From positions 5,326,001 through 5,390,000 of the forward strand of contig NC_013132.1 in assembly GCF_000024005.1 (NCBI RefSeq): DNA of 64,000 bases, read 5' to 3'. This DNA comes from Chitinophaga pinensis DSM 2588 (GTDB taxonomy: Bacteria > Bacteroidota > Bacteroidia > Chitinophagales > Chitinophagaceae). Position 1 is the first letter of the stretch. The number at the start of each line of letters is the position of its first letter. Position numbers and translations under genes: made by a program. This document shows, piece after piece, positions 59,571-64,000 of the stretch. The notes beneath the pieces are model-generated. The model was not told where the DNA came from. It did not search any database and saw only the letters and a program-made list of their open reading frames with translations.

Positions 59571-60530
59571 TTATGTATAATTCAAACTTTTCGCCTGGGA
59601 GCGATAAGTACCGGGAGGTATGGAAGTTTCACTCTTAAAGAACTTGGCAAAATGCGCAAAGTCCGAAAACCCCAAACTATCTGCAATTTCAGCTATCGTC
59701 CAGTTTGTCTGCCGCAGGAGAATCTGTGCTTCCTTCAGGATTCTTCCGCCTATCAGCGCAGATGTCGTCAGACCAGTGGTTTCCTTTAATATTTTATTCA
59801 AATGGTTGACATGTATAGAGAGCATGTCCGCGTAGTCTTTAGCCGTACGCAGTTTAATCCGCTGGTGGGGGTTTTCCAATGGAAATTGCCTTTCCAGCAG
59901 CTCAATGAACAGGGAAGTGGTCCGTGCAAAATGGCTGTGATTCGGATGAAGCATTACTGTTGACTGTAATTGTTGCCCCAGGTGAATAAGCTCCAGGGCG
60001 TAGACCCTTAGCAGGTCATATTTATAGGCATAAGTAGACGCGATCATGGTCTGCATCTTCTCAAAGATGTCTTTTACTTTTTTGATATCCCCTTTCTGTA
60101 GTTGAAATACAGGATGTTCCGGTGATTTATAAATAGGCAGTTCGTCCACTACTACGCCACTTCTCGCCGGGTGAAAAAACTCTGGTGTAAATACGCAAAA
60201 CATCCCTGACTGCCGTTCCTCCGGAAACCATGTAACAGGCATTTTAGGTGTCGTAAAAACCAGTGTAGGCTGTGAAAGCTGTATAATACCATCCGGATAT
60301 CCGATCTGTGAATGCCCCTGTAAAAGACTGATTTTGTAGAAAGTCCGGCATTGGTAGGGTTCACTGGGTTTATCCTGGGCGCCCTGTCTGATGTTTAACA
60401 GATTAAATACGTTAAAATGACCAATCTCGTCCTGAATACCTGTTGGCAACAGCGCATTCAGTTCCAGGGAGGAGCCGCTGGCAAAGCGTTTATCAAGTTC
60501 GTTTAGTGACACCCTTTCCATAACCTTCAT
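59571..60530 (-). CDS. AraC-family transcriptional regulator
   Basis: 319 residues with an N-terminal cupin-like effector domain (LLQGHSQIGYPDGIIQLSQP) and the AraC HTH pair (YADMLSIHVNHLNKILKETTG ... WTIAEIADSLGFSDFAHFAKFFKSET). It precedes the SDR at 58741, its probable target. The ATG is 11 nt from an exact -7 element. Confidence 0.92.
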   Translation of the reverse strand: MKVMERVSLNELDKRFASGSSLELNALLPTGIQDEIGHFNVFNLLNIRQGAQDKPSEPYQCRTFYKISLLQGHSQIGYPDGIIQLSQPTLVFTTPKMPVTWFPEERQSGMFCVFTPEFFHPARSGVVVDELPIYKSPEHPVFQLQKGDIKKVKDIFEKMQTMIASTYAYKYDLLRVYALELIHLGQQLQSTVMLHPNHSHFARTTSLFIELLERQFPLENPHQRIKLRTAKDYADMLSIHVNHLNKILKETTGLTTSALIGGRILKEAQILLRQTNWTIAEIADSLGFSDFAHFAKFFKSETSIPPGTYRSQAKSLNYT

Positions 60531-60540
60531 TTGTAAAAAT

Positions 60541-60548
60541 CAAAGTTA
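60541..60548 (-). promoter_or_regulatory. -7 element of the AraC gene at 60530
   Basis: TAACTTTG on the minus strand, 10 nt before the start codon. The predicted transcription start falls near 60535, leaving a leader of only a few bases. Confidence 0.5.
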
Positions 60549-60608
60549 CGCCATCTTCACCAATATAACGTTCTTTGACGCCCGGCAAGCAGAAAGGAGC
60601 CTGTGTAA

Positions 60609-61493
60609 TCAGAAAATGGTCATCTCCCCTTCCGTTTTATTATCGCCTTTGAATTTCTTACGAAAAGTAAGTGCCGTCATACCGGTTTCCTTATAGAAAA
60701 GGCGGGAAAAATAAGAATGGTTTTCAAAGCCAAGATCAGCGGCTATCTGTTTTACACTCAGATTGGTAAAATACAATAGTCGTTTGGCTTCGGTGAGGAG
60801 GGTAAATCTGATCCAGAATGATACGGTGGATCCCGTTATTTTCTTTACGGCTTCGTTGAGATAAGGCGCTGAGACGTGTAACATATCCGCATAGTCAGCC
60901 GGACTTTTATAGGCGACTATATTTTCCTTCAACAATTTCTTAAAGTCCATCGATAATATGGCCGGTCTGGAATTATCTGTTTCCACTTTTGAATACATAC
61001 GAATTGTACCTGCCACCATCTCAAAGAAAGACCTTAATAACGCGTGTAACACTGCTATACGGCCATGCGCCTGTTGTCTGGATGTCCGACGATGGAGTAC
61101 ATGCAGCAACCCGTCATAATCCGCTATTTCATCCACTGATAATGTAAGCGGATCCTGGAAACCCGACCAGCTTTCAATAATATCCCTGCATGCAGGAGGA
61201 ACCAAAGCAGGGTCTGCCGCTATAAACCATCCTTTTGCCTGATGTGATTGAATGCGATAGTGTATTTGTTCTGGCAGGATATAATAGAGCTGATGAGGAC
61301 CAACCGTTTTTTCCTCAAAATCTACAATAGTGGTCCCTGCCCCTTCGGTCACGATGAAGAATATATAATGATCATCCCGATGTGCGCCAGTATCGACGGA
61401 TTGCCTGTGCTCAGCCGTTTCCGGGGAGAATGGTTTCAGCTGGAACCCAAGGCTGCTTCTGTCCTGTAATTTATGTACCGGCACATGCTTCAT
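60609..61493 (-). CDS. AraC-family transcriptional regulator
   Basis: 294 residues from ATG 61491-61493 (MKHVPVHKLQDRSSLG). The cupin effector half has GAHRDDHYIFFIVTEG and the HTH half has YADMLHVSAPYLNEAVKKITG ... LSVKQIAADLGFENHSYFSRLFYKET. A longer start at 61526 (TAATG overlap with the amidohydrolase stop) adds 11 residues; an exact -7 just upstream of 61493 argues for the shorter form, while the overlap argues for coupling. Likely regulator of the amidohydrolase. Confidence 0.9.
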   Translation of the reverse strand: MKHVPVHKLQDRSSLGFQLKPFSPETAEHRQSVDTGAHRDDHYIFFIVTEGAGTTIVDFEEKTVGPHQLYYILPEQIHYRIQSHQAKGWFIAADPALVPPACRDIIESWSGFQDPLTLSVDEIADYDGLLHVLHRRTSRQQAHGRIAVLHALLRSFFEMVAGTIRMYSKVETDNSRPAILSMDFKKLLKENIVAYKSPADYADMLHVSAPYLNEAVKKITGSTVSFWIRFTLLTEAKRLLYFTNLSVKQIAADLGFENHSYFSRLFYKETGMTALTFRKKFKGDNKTEGEMTIF

Positions 61494-61497
61494 AGTA

Positions 61498-61505
61498 CAA
61501 AAGTA
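61498..61505 (-). promoter_or_regulatory. -7 element just before the AraC start
   Basis: TACTTTTG on the minus strand matches TAnnTTTG and ends 4 nt before the ATG at 61493, so a transcript from here would be leaderless. No -33 at ideal distance. Confidence 0.4.
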
Positions 61506-61525
61506 GCCTTTCCCGGTTTTACACA

Positions 61526-62506
61526 TTAAAATTTCAATATGCGATCTGCGTTTCCATGCGCCATTTTAGCCAGCTGTTCTGCGGGAAGTGCGGCCTTAGT
61601 TAAAAAGTCTATCCCCATCTGATTACTGCTGAAAGGATAATCTATAGAAAACAAGATATTATCGATACCGATGGTGTCGATGGCTATTTGTAGTGGCGGT
61701 TGGGTAAATATGCCGCTGGTCGTAATATACAGTTGCTTGCGGAACGTTTCTATCAGCGTCCGCTGATTCTTACCATTATTACCTGGCTGGAATACCCTGT
61801 TTGACCGCTCCCACATCATAGGCAGCATTTCACCCATATGGCCGATGATGATGTTTAGTTGTGGATATTTGTCAAAAATGCCGGCAGCTAACAGGCGAAG
61901 GATATGTATGGCTGTTTCCGAATGCCATCCCCATCCATAACAGGCAATGGCTTCATTGGGGCCTTTTGTATCTCCTACATTGCTGTAATAGGCATCGATC
62001 ACTTCCTTAGGTGGAATGCCGGGATGAATATACAGCGGCACACCTAATTTCTCTGCACATGCAAAAACGGGCGCAAATTTGGGTGCATCCAGGAATACTC
62101 CGTTTATAAGTCCTTTAATCATGGCGCCGCAAAAGCCATGTGTTTTTACCGCGCGTTCCAGTTCATCCGCGGCAGCTTCCGGCACTGTCATGGGAAGCAT
62201 GGCAAATGCGGCAAAAGCATCGGAATGACTGCTTATTTTATCCGCCAGCAAATCATTATACTTTGCCGCAAATGCTGGTGCTAAACTATCAGGCAACAGA
62301 TAGACGTCTGTGTTTTCTACCGAAAGTACCTGCATGGATATACCGGCTGCTTTCATCGAAGTTAGCCGTTCACCTGTGATGTCTGCCAGCTTTTCCTGCA
62401 TTTGCAGTGCTGCGCCTGATTGCTTCCTGTTTTTTAATATTTCCTCCGGCAGAAGCGCGGTCATTTCCGGAAATGAAACATGTTCTTCCAAGGTTACGAT
62501 TCTCAT
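61526..62506 (-). CDS. Amidohydrolase of the ACMSD/gamma-resorcylate decarboxylase family
   Basis: 326 residues from ATG 62504-62506 (MRIVTLEEHVSFPEM). Metal ligands are visible: Glu7 and His9 (EEH), the His in PLYIHPGIPP, the His in IIIGHMGEM and the Asp in SIDYPFSSNQMG. These are the Zn site of the nonoxidative decarboxylase branch of amidohydrolase_2, which acts on aromatic acids such as resorcylate. Substrate unproven. The stop overlaps an AraC reading frame by one base. Confidence 0.9.
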   Translation of the reverse strand: MRIVTLEEHVSFPEMTALLPEEILKNRKQSGAALQMQEKLADITGERLTSMKAAGISMQVLSVENTDVYLLPDSLAPAFAAKYNDLLADKISSHSDAFAAFAMLPMTVPEAAADELERAVKTHGFCGAMIKGLINGVFLDAPKFAPVFACAEKLGVPLYIHPGIPPKEVIDAYYSNVGDTKGPNEAIACYGWGWHSETAIHILRLLAAGIFDKYPQLNIIIGHMGEMLPMMWERSNRVFQPGNNGKNQRTLIETFRKQLYITTSGIFTQPPLQIAIDTIGIDNILFSIDYPFSSNQMGIDFLTKAALPAEQLAKMAHGNADRILKF

Positions 62507-62603
62507 GTCAATACAATTTAGCTGGTGCAAAGAGATGAAAGTCAGGGCGGACCGTCAATAAATAAAATCAGGTAATGATAGCACAATTTGCGGTATTTTA
62601 TAT

Positions 62604-62611
62604 TATTTTTG
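62604..62611 (+). promoter_or_regulatory. Possible -7 element of the GH18-like gene
   Basis: TATTTTTG matches TAnnTTTG about 100 nt before ATG 62712. A TTTG 13 nt upstream is too close to be a standard -33. Confidence 0.35.
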
Positions 62612-62711
62612 GCGTATACATACCCTACCCGCTCCATACATCGTATTAGCTATCAAAATCAATTCTTTTAGCTATGTAATCAATTTTAAACCCTTAGTAA
62701 CCACGAATGTT

Positions 62712-64000
62712 ATGAAAATTAACTTTAAACCACTATGTGCACTTTTGTTGCTTATCCTGCTATCTGTGAGCGACGGAGTTTTTGCTCAATCGGGCATTTA
62801 TGTCGGCGGGCATTTCCGCAGAGAAAGAAATCATACGATCACCGATTTAAAAGCCTCCGGATTTACATACGTCATCCTATTCGACGTTACTGTTCAGCCC
62901 AACGGAGACTTAACTACAGATGGACAAACCATCTGCTCAAACGGCACCTACGTTTTCGGATCTACCAATCCAAACTATATTGCCGATGTAACTGCGCTTA
63001 AAACTGGCGTTACTTCTATCACCCGGGTAGAAACATGTGTAGGTGGCTGGGGAAGTCACTCTTATACAAATATTAAAAATCTGGTCAGCAGCCAGGGTAC
63101 GGGAGCAAGCAGTATCCTTTACCGGAATTTTAAAGCATTGAAAACAGCCATTCCCTCTATTGATGCGATCAACAATGATGATGAAGAGGCATATGATGTT
63201 AATTCCGCCAGCGCCTTCCACGTGATGCTGGCTGACATTGGCTATAAAACGACGCTTGCCCCTTATCGTAACAAGCCTTACTGGCAAAGCGTAGCTACCA
63301 ATGTCAATAACCAGCGCAGTGGTGCTGTCGACAGGATTTACCTGCAGTGGTATGAAGGTGGCGCCGGCAACAATCCATGTGACTGGAATATCAATAATAT
63401 TCAGCTGCATACGGGAGACCTCAATTATGAGAATGGCAACACGGTCGCTGACAAGATGACCCGCGCTAAAAATAACTGTAACTCCAAAGGAGGATTTTAC
63501 TGGGTATATAACGACAACAATATTAACCTGAAAGAACTCGCTAACAGGGTCAATACCATCTTTGGTATACGCACCAAAAACCAGCAGGAAGTAGCCAATT
63601 TCTACAATGACTGTGACTATAAAGGCTTTGCCAATGGCCTGGAAGTGGGCGATTACGATCTGAGCAGACTCCAGTCTTTAGGTATAGACAACGACATCCT
63701 GTCGAGCCTCACCGTGGCCGAAGGATTTGAAGTGACTGTCTACGATGACCACAACTTTACCGGTACCTCAAAAACATACAGGGGAAACGTCGCTTGTCTG
63801 GTAGCTGATGGCTTAAATGACAAAGTTTCCTCGCTGCGCATCCGCACTACCGGAGCTACCAATTTAGCAGGTACCTGGTTTATTCAGAACCGGAATAGTG
63901 GCAAATATATGGACCTGGCAGCTGAACAGGTACAGGCAAATGGCGGTAATATTCAGCAATGGGAATATGTAGGCGGTACCAATCAACAGTTTCAGCTGAT
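62712..64000 (+). CDS. Secreted GH18-like protein with crystallin and ricin-type lectin domains (3' end outside window)
   Basis: The frame is open from ATG 62712 to the window edge (429 codons seen). A signal peptide ends at DGVFAQ. A TIM-barrel-like region follows (about 27-300) with GGHFRRERN, YVILFDV and SIDAINNDDEEAYD. The last resembles the GH18 DxxDxDxE motif with its second Asp replaced by Asn, so catalysis may be altered. Next is a beta/gamma-crystallin module (about 338-382, VTVYDDHNFTGTSKTY), then a ricin-type beta-trefoil lectin (from about 388, WFIQNRNSGKYMDLA). Extracellular glycan-binding protein; substrate may be chitin or peptidoglycan-like. Confidence 0.8.
   Translation, partial: MKINFKPLCALLLLILLSVSDGVFAQSGIYVGGHFRRERNHTITDLKASGFTYVILFDVTVQPNGDLTTDGQTICSNGTYVFGSTNPNYIADVTALKTGVTSITRVETCVGGWGSHSYTNIKNLVSSQGTGASSILYRNFKALKTAIPSIDAINNDDEEAYDVNSASAFHVMLADIGYKTTLAPYRNKPYWQSVATNVNNQRSGAVDRIYLQWYEGGAGNNPCDWNINNIQLHTGDLNYENGNTVADKMTRAKNNCNSKGGFYWVYNDNNINLKELANRVNTIFGIRTKNQQEVANFYNDCDYKGFANGLEVGDYDLSRLQSLGIDNDILSSLTVAEGFEVTVYDDHNFTGTSKTYRGNVACLVADGLNDKVSSLRIRTTGATNLAGTWFIQNRNSGKYMDLAAEQVQANGGNIQQWEYVGGTNQQFQL

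Noticed and set aside
1..64000. Search for tRNA/rRNA genes, insertion sequences, integrases, att sites and CRISPR arrays
   Set aside because: No transposase, integrase, cas or RNA-gene motif was seen by eye; a tRNAscan-SE and ISfinder run would be decisive.

Overview
The window looks like a chromosomal stretch of a soil-type Bacteroidota, most probably Chitinophagaceae (Chitinophaga-like). Supporting signs are a type IX secretion C-terminal sorting domain on a GH5 glycosidase, sensor kinases with two-component-regulator propellers, TPR-type kinases, many AraC regulators, and Bacteroidota-type TAnnTTTG -7 elements close to start codons. I see no rRNA, tRNA, CRISPR array, insertion sequence or replication origin. 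Genus assignment is inference.

Layout. 1-2 kb: 3' end of a phytase-like esterase, then two decayed genes abutting each other (a chlorophyllase-like hydrolase remnant and an SDR remnant). 2-9.3 kb: a WG-repeat/Sel1 protein, a small lipoprotein, a WGR-like propeller protein and a 1098-residue protein with QLK motifs near its N-terminus, ankyrin-like repeats and a C-terminal Ulp1-type (C48) cysteine protease with a complete H-D-Q-C set. 9.5-16.4 kb: cupin, tail-fibre-like surface protein, methyltransferase, propeller lipoprotein, NarL-type two-component pair. 16.6-22.2 kb: small regulator/enzyme modules (MarR-VOC, HxlR-nitroreductase, HxlR-epoxide-hydrolase-like) plus a SUKH protein and a potassium channel. 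22.4-25.1 kb: GH5 enzyme and a start-less coding remnant.

25.2-32.3 kb is the most unusual segment. It holds a propeller histidine kinase, a divergent caspase-fold C11 (clostripain-like) protease, and an opposing four-gene operon (unknown 151-aa protein, LuxR-type response regulator, 95-aa membrane protein, 84-aa winged-helix-like protein). A secreted pappalysin-type metalloprotease lies across a promoter region rich in GGGAAA/TTTCCC half-sites. It reads as a protease-centred, two-component-controlled system that I cannot match to a named one.

32.5-43.3 kb: DHFR-like reductase, P-loop protein, SDR-TetR module with twin operators, S41 protease, AlkD-type DNA glycosylase, a wrecked MFS transporter, and a sigma-54 response regulator with its TPR kinase. 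43.4-62.5 kb: a series of hydrolase, SDR and epimerase genes, each beside an AraC or Crp/Fnr regulator, plus a TlpA-like thioredoxin protein and an amidohydrolase. 62.7 kb to the end: a secreted GH18-like, crystallin and ricin-type lectin protein running off the window.

Functionally the window combines environmental sensing, many inducible electrophile/xenobiotic redox modules with their own local operators, polysaccharide attack, and two candidate conflict or host-interaction loci (the C48 protease protein and the C11 cluster).
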